Under the pieces are notes generated by a model. The model was not told the DNA's origin and did no database searches. It was given only the letters and a program-made list of their open reading frames with translations. A stretch of 64,000 bases of DNA from Stomoxys calcitrans (lineage: Eukaryota; Arthropoda; Insecta; Diptera; Muscidae): NCBI RefSeq assembly GCF_963082655.1, contig NC_081552.1:57268561-57332560 (forward strand), written 5' to 3'. Below, in pieces: positions 22,501 through 34,800 of this stretch. A program made the position numbers and the translations under genes. Each line of letters opens with the position of its first letter. Positions within the stretch are counted from its first letter, which is position 1.

Positions 22501-22929
22501 TTCAGTAGGGGCGAAAGGATCTTGCATATGGCATATGACGGACTAGACCCAGGGGTCTCAATGTTAACCCAGAGAAAACTATGTTCACGAGGAAGACGAC
22601 GGTGGGCCAATTTGACGCACCACGTTTCCTCAATAAAACTATTTCGATATCTGACAAGGTCAAATATTTAAGAGTTATCTTGGATAAGAAATTTAATTGG
22701 AAGTATTCAGGAGTAAACTGAGAAGTCTCACAGATGTTGGGCACATCGAGGATAGTCCACTGGCTCTACAGGAGCATGATTAGGTCAATACTTACTTACG
22801 CCCCAGTAGTTTGGTGGACTGCTGTGGAGAAAAGTGCAACGTTACATGGATTGGGCAAAGCTAGAGGACAGAGTGGGCCTGGGGGTTTACATTGAGAACG
22901 GAGATCAGTTTTAGACTGCCTGACCATAA

Positions 22930-23599
22930 TATTCTCCTGCAGGCGGAGATCCGGGCGACGTCCAGTGTGAGCATCTTAATGGACAGTCAAATTGCCATAA
23001 AGGCAAAACAACGAGGACGGTAAGGTCACAAACAGTCTTGCAGTGTAAGAGGGAGATTAACGCCTTTTCTGAGGATGACACAATCCGCATCGTTTGGGTG
23101 CCGGGCCATAACGGAGTAAGGGGGAAAGAAAGGGCAGACGATTCGGCGGTGAAGGCCAGAGGACTCCCGTCAATAAACTTGGTTAACCCGAAGCGTTTCG
23201 GTCGACGCAGTCCGAGGTAAGTGAGTAGGCGACGAACGCTTGTAGCACTGTGGGACAGCAAAACGGTCGATAGGACAGCAAAAATCCTATAGTGTGATCC
23301 GGATCGTGAGAGGACGAGGCTATTATTGAAAGGAAGTCAGTAAAGCTTTTGTTATCTGAACGGGACATATAAGAATACGAGCTCACTAATGCAAAAACGA
23401 TACGGAAAGTGATTGCATGTGTAGGGCATGTGGGGAATATGTTGAGGCGTTGGAGCATTTCCGATGTCATTGCCCGGCTTTCGCGGCTAACAGATACCGG
23501 CGTTTAGGTGGGGACACACTACCAGACAAGAACCAACTTAGGGGAGTGGTATGGAAAACAATTAAGGATTTTGTAATTAGCACGGAACTCCTAACTTAA
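22930..23599 (+). pseudogene. RNase H and C-terminal Cys/His region
   Basis: Fragments of RNase H are seen, including TIRIVWVPGHNGVRGKERAD (the WVPGH and AD motifs). The C-terminal stretch MCRACGEYVEALEHFRCHC...LGGDTLPD contains a C-x2-C-x8-H-x3-C-like knuckle characteristic of this retrotransposon group. The same C-terminus is present on the minus strand at 31362-31586. The D and E of the N-terminal half of RNase H are scrambled by frameshifts. Confidence 0.6.
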
Positions 23600-23724
23600 A
23601 ATTTTCTTTTTCGAGGTTACTTTTTAGTTTTTAGAGCGCATAACAAGCCGATTACTGGCTTAGATGTATGTTCATAGTGGCATGGGGCGGATTTATTCGC
23701 ACCCTCTTTTCAACCTTACCTAAT

Positions 23725-24435
23725 TTCTTTCTGAAAAGTTCCGCTGGGCTATCTGGCTTTAATAGTTTGTCTTAGATGTTTCATTCTATAGAAATGGATT
23801 CTTTTTGCGTTCGCAACCATGGTTTTTCACCCATTACAAAACAGAATATTAAAAAAATACCAATGTACACATTTCTTTGATGTGATATTCCTTAGAAAAA
23901 ATTTTCCTTTAGAAATATCGGAAAGTCGTATTTGCTTGGAGCAAAAATTAAAAATGAAGGACTAAGGAAAATGCATTGTATCTTAACCAGACTAGATACC
24001 CCCAGCAAGGAACGGTAAGTGTTCGAAAATGTTTAAAGCCAAAATGTGATCCACTTAGGAAAATATCATCCAAAACGGATACAATTCGGGTCCTCCAAAG
24101 GCTCAAGAAGTCAAAAAGAAAAATTGATTGGGCAGGGAGCTTTATCAGGATTTGGAATGTGTTGGTCGATACTTGACATGGAGCTATAATAGAACTAAAC
24201 ACAAAAATTTTAGAAAAATCGGATTAGAATTGGGTCTTCCAGCGGCTTCATATTGTTGCCAGGGCATTCAGGCATTCAGTGTCATAAGTGGTCATGACAG
24301 TGACATGATATCATTACGGCCCATAGACAGTAGATTCTTATAGATGATCTTTTTCTCTTTCAGAAAAATGGCTTCTAGGTTCAACGATTACAAATCTGAC
24401 GTTTCTTTCGTAAGAGTCACATCACGAGAGAAGAA
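23725..24435. other. Spacer with a decayed HINE-A fragment
   Basis: About 24040-24240 resembles a decayed subtype A monomer (AAAGGCTCAAGAAGTCAAAA, ATTGATTGGGCAGGGAGC). The rest is unassigned. No gene supported. Confidence 0.35.
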
Positions 24436-25730
24436 CAAGGAAGAGCGTGCTAAGTCGGCCGGGCCAAATCTTATATACCCTCCACCATGGATCGCATTTG
24501 TCGAGTTCTATGCGCGGTATCTCTTTTAAGGCAAACAAAGAATATTGAATAAGAACTGTTATGCTATTTGAGCTAAATTAAGTTAAAGTCCAATTCGGAC
24601 TGTAAATGAATGCAGAACATTGTAGAGGTCATTGTGTAATATTTCAGTTCATTCGGATAAGAATTGCGCCTTGTAGGGGCTCAAGAAGCAAAATCGGGAG
24701 ATAGGTTTATATGGGAGCTATATCAAGCTATTGATCTATTCAGACCATATAAGACACGTATGTTGAAGGTCAAGTTGCCGTTCTGATGAGAATTACACCT
24801 TCTAAATGCTCAAGAAGTCAAGATCCCAGATCGGTTTATATGGCAGGTTATGAACCGATTTGCACCATACCCAGCACAGTTATTGGAAGTCATAACAAAA
24901 CACCTCATGCAAGAAGTCAAGATCCAAGATCGGTTTATATGGCAGCTTTATCAAAACATGGACCGATTTGAACCATATTTAGCGTCCGTCCCTCTGTCCG
25001 TCCGTCTGTCTGTCGAAAGCACACTAACTTCCGAAGGAGTAAAGCTAGCCGCTTGAAATACTTCTTCCAAAATTTTAGTCAAATCGGATAAGAATTCCGC
25101 CCTCTAGAAGCCTGAGAAGTCAAGACCCAAGATTGGTTTATATGGCAGCTGTATCAGGTTATAAACCGATTTGAACCATACTTAGTACACTTGCTGGAAG
25201 TCGTATCAAAATACTTCATGCCAAATTTCTGCCAAATCGGGAAAGAATTGCGCACACTAGTGGCTCAAGAAGCCAAGATCCAAGATCGGTTTATATGGCA
25301 GCTATATCAGGTTATGAACCGATTTGAACCATACTTAGCACTGCTATTGGAAGTCACAATAAACCACGTCGTGCAAAATTTCAGCCAAATCGGATAAGAA
25401 TTGCGCCCTCTAGAAGTTCAAAAACTCAAGACCAAAGATCGGTTTATACGGCAGCTATATCAAAGCATGGACCGATTTGACCCATTTACAATCCCAACCA
25501 ACCTACATTAATAAAAAGTATTCGTGCAAAATTTCAAGCTCATAGCATTACTCCTTCGAAATTTAGTGTGCTTTCGACATACAGGCGGACGGACGGATAT
25601 GGCTAGATCGACTTAAAATGTCATGACGATCAAGAACATATATACTTTAGGAGTCTTAGCTGAATATTTCGAGGTGTTACAAACAGAATGACGAAAATAG
25701 TATACCCCCATCGTATGGTGGAGGGTATAA
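24436..25730 (-). mobile_element. HINE subtype A with an internally inverted segment
   Basis: Left end CAAGGAAGAGCGTGC with a mutated palindrome (GTCGGCCGGGCCAAA), right end CGTATGGTGGAGGGTATAA. A GTCCGTCCCTCTGTCCGTCC tract plus flanking sequence (about 24980-25060) lies in the opposite orientation to the element. A normally oriented GGCGGACGGACGGATATGG tract is at 25583-25602. Central monomers surround both. Confidence 0.7.
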
Positions 25731-25779
25731 AAATAATGGGTTACCTATAATGAGTTAAATAATTATTTACATATCTTCT
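25731..25779. other. Short junction spacer
   Basis: AT-rich spacer between a HINE and a family D element. Confidence 0.3.
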
Positions 25780-28108
25780 TATATATTGTATAAAAATCAA
25801 TTTGTGTTTGTTTGTGGGTTTGTTTGTGTGTTCCTAATAGACGCAGAAACGGCTGAACCGATTTTCTTAGAATTTTCACAGATGGTGCAAAATGACACCA
25901 TGGTGAAAATAGGCGACTACATTTTTTGATATCTGCTGGGGGGGGCGGACCGTCCTCCTTACTCTAATTTTCAGAAACGCCTGATCTCGGAGATGGGTGG
26001 TGCGATTTAAGCGAAATTTTGTGTGCTNNNNNNNNNNNNNNNNNNNNNNNNNNNNNNNNNNNNNNNNNNNNNNNNNNNNNNNNNNNNNNNNNNNNNNNNN
26101 NNNNNNNNNNNNNNNNNNNNNNNNNNNNNNNNNNNNNNNNNNNNNNNNNNNNNNNNNNNNNNNNNNNNNNNNNNNNNNNNNNNNNNNNNNNNNNNNNNNN
26201 NNNNNNNNNNNNNNNNNNNNNNNNNNNGATGGGTGGTGCGATTTAAGCGAAATTTTGTGTGCTCTCGTATAGTACCCTAAAAATAAAAATTTGGTGTCCA
26301 AATTTCGTATGGGGTACCTAGGGGTGACGCCCCACTCTAAAACCTACTAAACATATATTTAGACCAATCACGGCAATATGGGACTCAAATGAAAGGTATT
26401 TAGGATAAGAAAACGTATCTGATATCCAATTGTCGGACCAAGTGCCAGGGGGACCACCCCAAGCCCCAAAACACCACTAAATCGGACTTATTTACCGACC
26501 ATGGCAATATGGGACTCAAATGAAAGGTATTTGCGAGTAGAATACGAATCTGATATCCAAATGTGGGACCACGTTTCTGGGGGTTCACCCCTTTCCCAAA
26601 ACACCCCCCAAACTGGACTTATTTACTGACCATGCGAATATGGGGCTCAAATGAAAGGTATTTGAATGTAGAATACGAATCTGATATCCAAATATGGGAC
26701 CAAGTGTTTGGGGGGCCGCCTCTCACCAAAAGCATCCCCCAAAGGGGACAAATTTACGACCACAGCAATATGGGGCTCAAATGAAAGGTCTTTGGGAGTA
26801 AAGCACGAATTTGATATCAATATTCGAGTAAAGTGTCTATGGGGCCACCCCACCCCCACAACACCACCCAAATAGTAAGTATTTTCTGACTATTGCAATA
26901 AGAGGCTCAAATAAGAGGGTTTTTAGAGTGGAACACGAATCCGATATACATTTGCAAGGCAAACACCCCCCAAGCCGGTCATGCTTGCCGACTATGGAAA
27001 CATGGGGCTCAAATTAAAGGTATGTGGGAGTAGACCACGTATCTGATATCAACATTAGGGGCCAACTGTCTAGCGGACGTCCCACCACCATAACAACCCC
27101 CAAATAGGACGTATTTGCTCACCAAGACAATTTGGGTCTTAAAGAGAGTGGAACTAAATATTTATAGTTTTTAGGGCCAATACCCCAAACCGGACATATT
27201 TGCTGACTTTTGCAATAAGGAGTTTAAATGAGATTAGAAAACGAATTTGATATCCAATTTTGAGGGCAAATAAATGATATATAGTTATATGAAAATAGAG
27301 CACGTTGCTGATATATTTTCCGGGCTTAGTGTTTGGGGGACCACCCCAATCCCCAAAACACCCCTTAATCGGGCATATTTACCGACCATGTCAATGTGGA
27401 GCTTAAATGAAAGGTATGGGGGCGTAGAGCAAGAATTGATACCCATTTTCGGGACCAATTTTCCATTCCCTAAGTACCCCACAAACAGCAATTTTTTACT
27501 GACCATCGCAATATGGGGATCAAATAAGGGTATTTGGGATTAGAATACAAATTTGATATCCAAATGTGGGACCAGGTATTTAGGGCATCACCCCTTTCCC
27601 AAAACACCCCCAAAAGGAAAAAATTTTTCGACCATGCCAATATGTGGCTCAAATGAAAGGTATTTGAGATTAGAAATCGAATTTGGTAACCTATTTTGGG
27701 GCCATGTGTTTGGAGAACGCGTCATCCTGTAAACTCCTCTTAAGCCAATGGCAATATGGGGTTTAAATAAATGGTATTTGAGAGAAGAGCACGATGCTGA
27801 TATTTTTTCAGGGCCAAGTATCTGGGGGACCACCTCTCCCCCGAAAACACCACCAAATCAGAAATCATGAGAATATCGGGCTGAAATGAAGTATTTCAAG
27901 AATGGAGTACACCTTACATCCAAACTTGAATTCGTAGACCAATAAAGGTCATATGGGATTCAGATATAGGCACTTATATTGTTAAACTCTTAGTCAAGTT
28001 TGCATGGTGTTTCACTAAAAGATCTTCGAAAATAAATATTCCAAGGAAACTTTTGTTCCATATAAAGTAAAAGAAGGCGCAGCCGAGCGGGCCCGGGTCA
28101 GCTAGTTA
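25780..28108 (-). mobile_element. Long element of ~130-bp monomers (family D), with assembly gap
   Basis: Left end is GTTTGTTTGTGGGTTTG, then GAAACGGCTGAACCGATTTTC. The right end is GAAGGCGCAGCCGAGCGGGC, then GGGTCAGCTAGTTAATA. Monomer anchors CAAATGAAAGG lie at 26385, 26517, 26648 and 26778, and a diverged anchor at 26908, giving 130-132-bp steps. A 200-N gap (26028-26227) lies near the left end. No coding domain. Confidence 0.65.
26028..26227. other. Assembly gap (200 N)
   Basis: Exactly 200 unknown bases. The 36 bases immediately before it (25992-26027) and after it (26228-26263) are identical, suggesting that the two contig ends overlap or are adjacent tandem units and the gap size is arbitrary. 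Confidence 0.95.
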
Positions 28109-28195
28109 ATAATAAAACTGTAATTTATAAACATTTGATAACTACAAATATATGTTTTAATCAAAAATTTAAAAATATAAAACTGCGCTTTATTT

Positions 28196-28559
28196 TGTCC
28201 GACAGTATAACGCCCATATAAACCGATCTCTCGATATCACGTCTGAATCCTCTGGAAGCCACAATTTTTGATCGTTTTGGGTAGAATTTTGAATGTAGTG
28301 TTCTGTTGTGACTTCCAGCAACTGTGCCAAGTACGGTCCAAATCGGTCTTAAACCTGGTGTAGCTCCCATATAAACCGATCTTTCAATTATCCTTGTTCG
28401 GTTCCCGGAAGCTTTCATATTTGCTTGTTTTGGCAGAAATTTGGAACGTAGAGTAAAGTTACGGCTTTCAACTAATTTTATTTTGTGTCAATTGTACGCA
28501 GAAGCCTGGTGGTGGGTTTCAGAGATTCGGCCCGGCCGAGCTTAGGACGTTTCTACTTG
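28196..28559 (+). mobile_element. 3' end of a HINE subtype C
   Basis: One to two monomers (CATATAAACCGATCTCTCG), then CTGGTGGTGGGTTTC, a one-mismatch palindrome (TTCGGCCCGGCCGAG) and CGTTTCTACTTG. The 5' half with the core and microsatellite is missing. Confidence 0.65.
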
Positions 28560-30001
28560 TTTTATTTCATTTGATCTTCTTTGTTTTTTATTTCGTTTTT
28601 ATTTTTTTATTTAAGTTTATTTTACCTTATTATATTTTTATTTTATTTCAATTTTTATATTTTGTACTGGATTCTTTTTTTATTGAACATACAAACACAT
28701 TTTTTATTCATTTCAAATCCCTTTTTTTCTTCTTTGGCGGGTTTTAAGTTCACCCCCACCCCTTCTAACAAAATGTCAGCTAAAGAGTGCTTTCTCCTCT
28801 CAGAAAGCAAAAAAAAAACAGATTTGCATCAAATGAAATTTCTTCCGTTAGCACATGTCACAGGACAATGCTTCTTGTATGGCATCATGTGTGTGATGAT
28901 GACAAGTCACAACACTACCTAGCAGTCTGGTGGTATGATTGCTAACCCATTTCCCAAATCTCATACCCAAGCGAATCCCTTTTGCAAATTTAGTTCCACC
29001 TCAACTTGATGGGGATGTGGCAACATGTTGTTGCCTACATCTTGGTGTATCCTTGACAAGGCAGCAAAAAAAACGACAAAGCAACAAAAACACCAATGTG
29101 TGGCATGTTAACGAAGGTGGCAGGGTAATCACAATGTAAGAGTTGATTTGAGTGGTGGCGTTGTCGGCGCTGTAATTGTTAACTGTTGCACATTACAAGG
29201 ACACACTAGTGCCCGGTCTTTGCCGCAGATGTTTTGTCATTAGCACATACAGCCGTCGCTGCCGCATTCGAAAACTATCAAAGGACAAGACGAGAGGAAG
29301 AGAGTGAAAAAAAGCGGGAAACAGGAAGAATCATAGTTGCATATTTAAGAACCATGAACTTTATGCCTTCTGGTTTTCCAAATTTGCAGTTTTTGTCAAA
29401 TTTTCTTTAAGATACTGCTATGCCATGCCAAGGACCTTAGAGCCAGGTAATCTAGTCAAGTTTTGTTTAGTTGTTGTCGCTCATAATCTACAAATGCATG
29501 GCTTAGAATGCCTTGTGTGTGTAATTAAAAAAAATCCTTGCACATCCTTTGTCTGCACATTAGCAGTTGCCTAAGATGTGTTGTGTGTGTGTTGGCTCAT
29601 TGGGCAGAAGTGTGGTGACTAACTTCGGTTTTATTTTTCTTAGCAAAAAAAAAAGTACACAGGCACACGATATAACAAAAGATCTTTGAAGTAATAGAAA
29701 AGAAAATAATGAATTCAATTATTGGTTTGTGATCTTAGGGATATTCTTTGATTTTGTTCCACATTTAAATGGGACATCTGTTTTTTTTTTAACAAAAGAG
29801 AACATCAACTTTTTGTCTATGCGTAGGAAGATCAGACTGCTCCAGAAAGATGGGTTTACCTCAGAGAACAGATTGCTACCATTCACCTTTATAACGCATT
29901 AATATTTTCGTTGCTTTTGACTTGCCTCCATTCAACAATAGCAAGTAAAGCTATTGCTTTCAAATGCATTCATTTTTTTAACGATTGATTTTTTATGCAT
30001 T
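28560..30001. other. Non-repetitive stretch, T-rich at left
   Basis: 28560-28730 is a TTTTATTT-rich low-complexity run; the frame at 28581 translating it is compositional. The remainder is unique-looking, with short frames lacking domains. It may be host intergenic DNA; no gene supported. Confidence 0.4.
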
Positions 30002-30090
30002 TTTACACCCTCCACAATAGGATGGGGGCATACTAATTTCGTCATTCCCTTTGTAACACCTCGAAATACTCGTCTAAGACCCCTAAAGTA
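30002..30090 (+). mobile_element. HINE 5' end fragment, cut by a retrotransposon
   Basis: TTTTTACACCCTCCACAATAGG through CGTCTAAGACCCCTAAAGTA, i.e. the HINE start up to the point just before the (TA)n core. There the GGTTAGGTTAG 3' end of the minus-strand retrotransposon begins, which suggests the retrotransposon inserted at the TA tract. Confidence 0.6.
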
Positions 30091-30199
30091 GGTTAGGTTA
30101 GCTTAGGTTGAAAAGAGAGTGCAGATACTAATCTGTCCCATGCCACAATAGACATACACCTAAGCCAGTAATCGGCTTCTTGTACGCCTTAATAACTAA

Positions 30200-31367
30200 T
30201 AAGTAAGAGCGTGCTATGTTCGGCCGGGCCGAATCTTATATACCCTTCACCATTGATCGCATTTGTCGAGTTCTATGCGCGGTATCTCTTTTTAGATAAA
30301 CATAGAATATTGAATAAGAACTGTTATGCTATTGGAGCTATATCAAGTTATAGTCCGATTTGGACCATAAATGAATGCTGAACATTGTAGAACACATTGT
30401 GTAATATTGCAGTTCATTCGGATAAGAATTGCGCCTTGTAAGGGCTCAAGAAGCAAAATCGGGAGATAGGTTTATATGGGAGTTGTATCAAGCTATTGAT
30501 CGATTCCGACCATATTAGACACGTATGTTGAAGGTCATGAGAGAAGCCGTTGTACAAAATTTCAGCCAAATCGGATGAGAATTGCGCGCTCTACTGGCTT
30601 TAAAAATCAAGATCCAAGATCGGTTTATATGGCAGCTATATCAGGCTATAAACCGATTTGAATCATACTTATCACAGTTGTTGAAAGTGATACCAAAACA
30701 CTACGTGCAAAATTTCAGTTAAATCGGACGAGAATTGCGACCTCTAGAGGCTGAAGAAGTCAAGACCCAAGATCGGTTTATATGGCAGCTATATCGAAAT
30801 ATGGACCGATGAAAACCATACATAGCATAGTTGTTGGAAGTGCTACCAAAACACTACGTGCAAAATTTCAATACAATCGGACGAGATTTGCGCCCTCTAG
30901 AGGCTCAAGAAGTCAAGACCAAAGATCGGTTTATATGGCAGCTATATAAAAACATGGACCGATGTAAACCATACAAAGCGTAGTTTTTGGAAGTGATACC
31001 AAAACACTACGTGCAAAATTTCAATAAAATCGGATTAGAATTGCGCCCTTTAGAGGCTCAAGAAGTCAAGACCCAAGATCGGTTTATATGGCAGCTATAT
31101 CAAAACATGGACCGATTTGACCCATTTACAATACCAATCGACCTTCACTAATAGAAAGTATTTGTGCAAAATTTCAAGCGGCTAGCTTTACTCCTTCGAA
31201 AGTTAGCGTGCTTTCGACGGACAGACGGGCGGAGATGGCTAGATCGACTTAAAATGACATGACGATCAAGAATATATATACTTTATGGGGTCTTAGACGC
31301 ATATTTCGAGGTGTTACAAACAGAATGACGAAATTAGTACACCCCCATCCTTTGGTGGAAATTATAA
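30200..31367 (-). mobile_element. HINE subtype A nested in retrotransposon 3' UTR
   Basis: Starts TAAGTAAGAGCGTGCTATG (first base C to T) with an intact palindrome and ends GGTGGAAATTATAA. Monomer anchors CGGTTTATAT at 30621, 30774, 30927 and 31080 are 153 bp apart each time. Removing 30200-31367 restores AACTAAAAAGTAACC, exactly what the related copy has uninterrupted near 23615-23630 (reverse strand), so the boundaries are exact and there is no target duplication. Confidence 0.85.
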
Positions 31368-31586
31368 AAAGTAACCTCGAAAAAAAATCTTAATGCGGAT
31401 TTCCGTGTTACTTACAAAATCCTTAATTGATTTCCATGTCACTCCCCTAAGGTGGTTCGTGTCTGGTATTGTGTCCCCACCTAAGTGCCGGTATCTGTTA
31501 GACGCGAAAGCCGGCAATGACGAGTAAATGCTCCAATGTCTCATCATCTTCCCCGCATGCTCTACACATCCTATCACTTGCCGCAC
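31362..31586 (-). pseudogene. C-terminal Cys/His segment of retrotransposon ORF2
   Basis: Contains FASNRYRHLGGDTIPDTNHL and KSIKDFVSNTEI, matching the plus copy at 23417-23599. Of the preceding knuckle (C-x2-C...H...C) only scattered residues remain (GCVEHAG, RHWSIY). The frame runs into the HINE boundary at its end. Confidence 0.6.
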
Positions 31587-31987
31587 CGATTTTACGTAAG
31601 TGAGCTCGTAGTCCTATGTGTCCCGTTATGTTACCAATAGGTATACTGACTTCCTTCTTACTTTATTTCATTAATAGCCTCGTCCTCTCACGATCTGAAT
31701 ACCCCTATAGGATTTTCGCCGTCCTACCGACCGTTTCGCTGTTCCACATGGTTGCATGCCCATTTGTTGCTCACTCCCTTAACTCGGACTGCGTCGACCC
31801 GAAAGGCTTCGGGTAAACCACGTTTATTGACGGCAGTCCTCTGGCCTTCACTGCCAAATCGTTTCCCATTTCATTCCCCCTTACTCCGTTATGGCCTGGC
31901 ACCCAAACGATGCGGGTTTTGCCGTTCTTACACTGCAAGACTGTTCATGACCTTACCATGCTGCTTGTTATTGCCCTTGTGGCAATT

Positions 31988-32278
31988 TTACTGTCCGTAA
32001 ATGTGCACACTCGACGTCCTTGCATTAGCACCACACCACCTCACGCATTCCGTGATCGCCCGAATCTCAGCCTGTAGGACCGTATTATGGTCAGGCAGTC
32101 TAAAACAGATCTCAGTCACTGGGTTCTCAATATAGACCCCCAGGCCCACTCTGCCCTCTAGCTTTGATCCATTCGTGTAACACGATCTTCCAGATGGCAA
32201 TACTAGTGTTCCGTCAATCCAAGAGTGTGCCGCTGGCAGCAGTGCCCCACACTCGACCTCAAGGTTAATCTCAGGCAT
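31988..32278 (-). pseudogene. RNase H N-terminal half
   Basis: 96 codons with SCYTNGSKLEGRVGLGVYI (first catalytic Asp position reads TNGS instead of TDGS), FRLPDHNTVLQAEIRAITEC (catalytic Glu in QAE) and a following VHIYGQ where a DSQ motif would be expected. Two of the catalytic carboxylates therefore appear lost. It continues in shifted frames towards 31800 with a WVPGH-like segment. Confidence 0.65.
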
Positions 32279-32832
32279 CCGATCGGTAACCTCTTCCCTT
32301 CCTTCCGTCGTCGACTATACCGCGTTGGTATGAGCTGCTCCAATCCTCAATCCATTCTCCCATCGCCTTAAGTCTCATAGCCGCAGTGGCTGCCTCACAC
32401 TTAATCTGTATGTCAATGGGTCGGATATATAGAATAGTTTTCCGTGGTCCTCATCGCTCCGCCTATGGCAAGACAACATGTTCTCTGAACCTGTTGTATG
32501 GTCCTTATGTTGCACTTTTTCTCCGTAGAAGTCCACCAAACTACTGAGGCGTAAGTAAGTATTGGTCTATTCACGCTCCTGTAGAACCAATGGAGCCCAC
32601 GGCCCGTCTACATAGTGGCCAACATCTGAGAGCCTTCTCAGTACGCTCCTGAATGAGACACTTCCAATATGGTGGTCACCCATAGGAGTGGCGATAAAAT
32701 GCCCCCCTGTGGCGTGCCTTGTGCCACTTTCTCACGGAACACACAATTTATCCACCTGTTCCTTAGCATATGGTTTATCCAGTCTCTAAGGAACGTGGAC
32801 CCGGTCCACCCGGTACTGGTCTAAGGATTGGA

Positions 32833-33132
32833 TCAGTCGGTCCGCTCATTGTTAAAAGTCCCCTCGATGTCAATGCATACCGCGAGGGTATACGTTTTGG
32901 CATTGAAGGATTCTTCTATTTTATGCACAACCTCGTGCAGGGCAGTCTCCACCGACCTTCCCTTGACATAGGCATGCTGTTTGTACTTGAGCAGTTCTCT
33001 GGATGTTCTACTTTTGATCATGGTGTCCACAATACGTTCCATGGTTTTGAGTGGAAAGGACGTAAGGCTTATGGGTCTATAGGCCTTTGGTGTAGCATAA
33101 CTTGCCTTGCGAGGCTTGGGTATAAACACCAC
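32833..33132 (-). pseudogene. Reverse transcriptase fingers/palm fragment
   Basis: 99 codons with FIPKPRKASYATPKAYRPIS, MERIVDTMI, KYKQHAYVKGRSVETALHEV and the RT A box AVCIDIEGTFNN. The catalytic Asp of box A is present. Downstream, the B box is recognisable only in shifted frames near 32700. Confidence 0.7.
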
Positions 33133-33647
33133 CCTTGCTTCCTGCTAGGCTCTCGGAATATATGCAAGTGCTAGGCATGCTGTGAAAATATTAGCATATG
33201 AGGCACCAGATAGTCTGTCCCTTTCTGTATTAATGCCGGAAATATTCCATCAGGTCCGGGTGACTTAAATGGTTTGAAGCTCCTCAAGGATTCCTTATAA
33301 ATTCCGTTATGATAAACCTTCGATCAACGTCATTATTCCGAGATTTCGGTGTCTCCGTGAGTTTCGTCGTATCCTGTGGAAGGAAAATGTGTTTTCAACA
33401 AAGCCTCAACATGTTTTTGATGGAAACTTTTTTATCCTGGCGGCGTCATTAACGCTATCGACCCATTCGCAGAAAAGCTTCCAGGAGTCACTTTTGCCGC
33501 TCTGGTAATCTCATTGTATTCCTTGAGCCGTGTATAATACACATCCCAATAAACTTCAGATTTTTTACGACGTGCTCTGTTAAGAAGTCTATGGACCTCT
33601 TTCCCAATATTGCGAATCTACCCTGTCTTCCAGGGTTTTTCTTGGGT

Positions 33648-34028
33648 TCATTTCCTTTCCCGAGGAGGACAACTATCTTCGAAGGACCTCACCAATGCAG
33701 TCGAAATCCTGTTGACATTGTTGCCAATGTCTTCTATGCTTGGACAACATAAATTATCTTGCCCAAGTCTTCTTCTGAGTAGTCTTCCGAATTTTGTCCA
33801 GTTGGTTTTTAACTTATTCCGGAAGCTTATTGGTGCTATTCTAAACCTAATGTAGCGATGATCAGAGAAAGAGTGTTCCATGGAGATCCTCCAATCCTGA
33901 ACCTCATCGATTAGATTTGCTGAACATATCAACACATCCAATACCTCCTCCCTAATCTTATTAACAAAGGAAGCGGTGTTACCAATATTAAGTGTTATTA
34001 GGTTGTTAGTATTCAAGAACTCTGCCAA
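33648..34028 (-). pseudogene. APE C-terminal end and EN-RT linker
   Basis: 126 codons. SFSDHRYIRFRI is the final APE box (SDH with the catalytic His), preceded by EVLDVLICSANLIDEV. It is followed by a basic linker (FRNKLKTNWTKFGRLLRRRL) of the sort that precedes RT in these elements. The first APE boxes further upstream are broken. Confidence 0.65.
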
Positions 34029-34309
34029 GGCTTGGCTCCGCTTATTAGAGTTGGTACCACCCCACGAAATGTGGTGAGAGTTCCTATTAGTACCACGTTT
34101 CCTGTCTGTTTTGCTTTCCTCACCAGCTGTTGCAGCTCCGACGTGGGTGCAACGCAGAAGATCGAGGCGCTTGGAACGCTATTCTACGTTCGGCTAGTGG
34201 AACAAATATTCTGTCATAGCCATTCAAAGTAAGTAATCAATGGTCCTCCAGTAAATGGGCATCTTGGGAGCAGGTGATGTGTGCTCCCTGTTCTTTAGAC
34301 TGCATTGAC

Positions 34310-34800
34310 TTTCTTGTCACTACACTGCCTGATTCGTATTAGGTTCTTTTCCTATCCTAGTCTCCCGACTCTTTATAAAGTCGGTAATGGTTCCATCATC
34401 GGATACAGCCTGTTCGTTAGGCTGTATTGAGTTTTCAATCCCTGTACTGCCTGATGTTTTAATACTAGGATCTTTGCCTATCTTAGTACCATCTCCCCTC
34501 CCTGTTCGTTAGGCTGCATAAAGACTCCAGTCGCTGCGCCTAATGTTTCAACATTAGGATCTTTACCTATCCCAGTATTCCGAATCTTTAAATCGGTGAT
34601 GGGTCCGTCGTCGGGTCCCTGTTTGTTAGGCTGTGTTGGGTCTCTCGCCACTAGACTGCCTGATATTTTAGTATTAGGATCTTTTCTTATCCTAGTCTTT
34701 CCAATATTGAGAGAGGCAGTAATTATCTCGTTGTCAGCCCCCTGTTCGTTGGGCGGTATTGAATCACCTGCCACTGCACGGCCTGATGTCTCAATCTCGT
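34310..34800 (-). repeat. Minisatellite within retrotransposon ORF1
   Basis: Four diverged units of roughly 90-127 bp; the CCTATC/CTTATC landmark recurs near 34350, 34477, 34566 and 34686. The units are translated on the minus strand as repeated PPNEQGAD...IGKTRIRKDPN-like peptides. A fifth unit copy occurs alone at 63007-63150. Confidence 0.7.

Larger units (their letters stand above)
22322..23724 (+). mobile_element. 5'-truncated APE-RT-RNaseH non-LTR retrotransposon
   Basis: The homology to the minus-strand copy at 30.1-36.1 kb begins at about 22326 with RT block 4 (VAQGTPQ) and ends with CAACCTTACCTAA. It covers RT palm, RNase H and the C-terminal zinc-knuckle-like region plus the 3' UTR (CCGATTACTGGCTTAG). 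Truncation at the 5' end is the typical outcome of target-primed reverse transcription. Several stops and shifts break the reading. Confidence 0.7.

Noticed and set aside
26019..26280. Open frames containing runs of X
   Set aside because: They span the N gap and are meaningless.
28581..28922. 113-codon hydrophobic frame
   Set aside because: Its first half is low-complexity T-rich DNA and its second half has no domain; no gene context.
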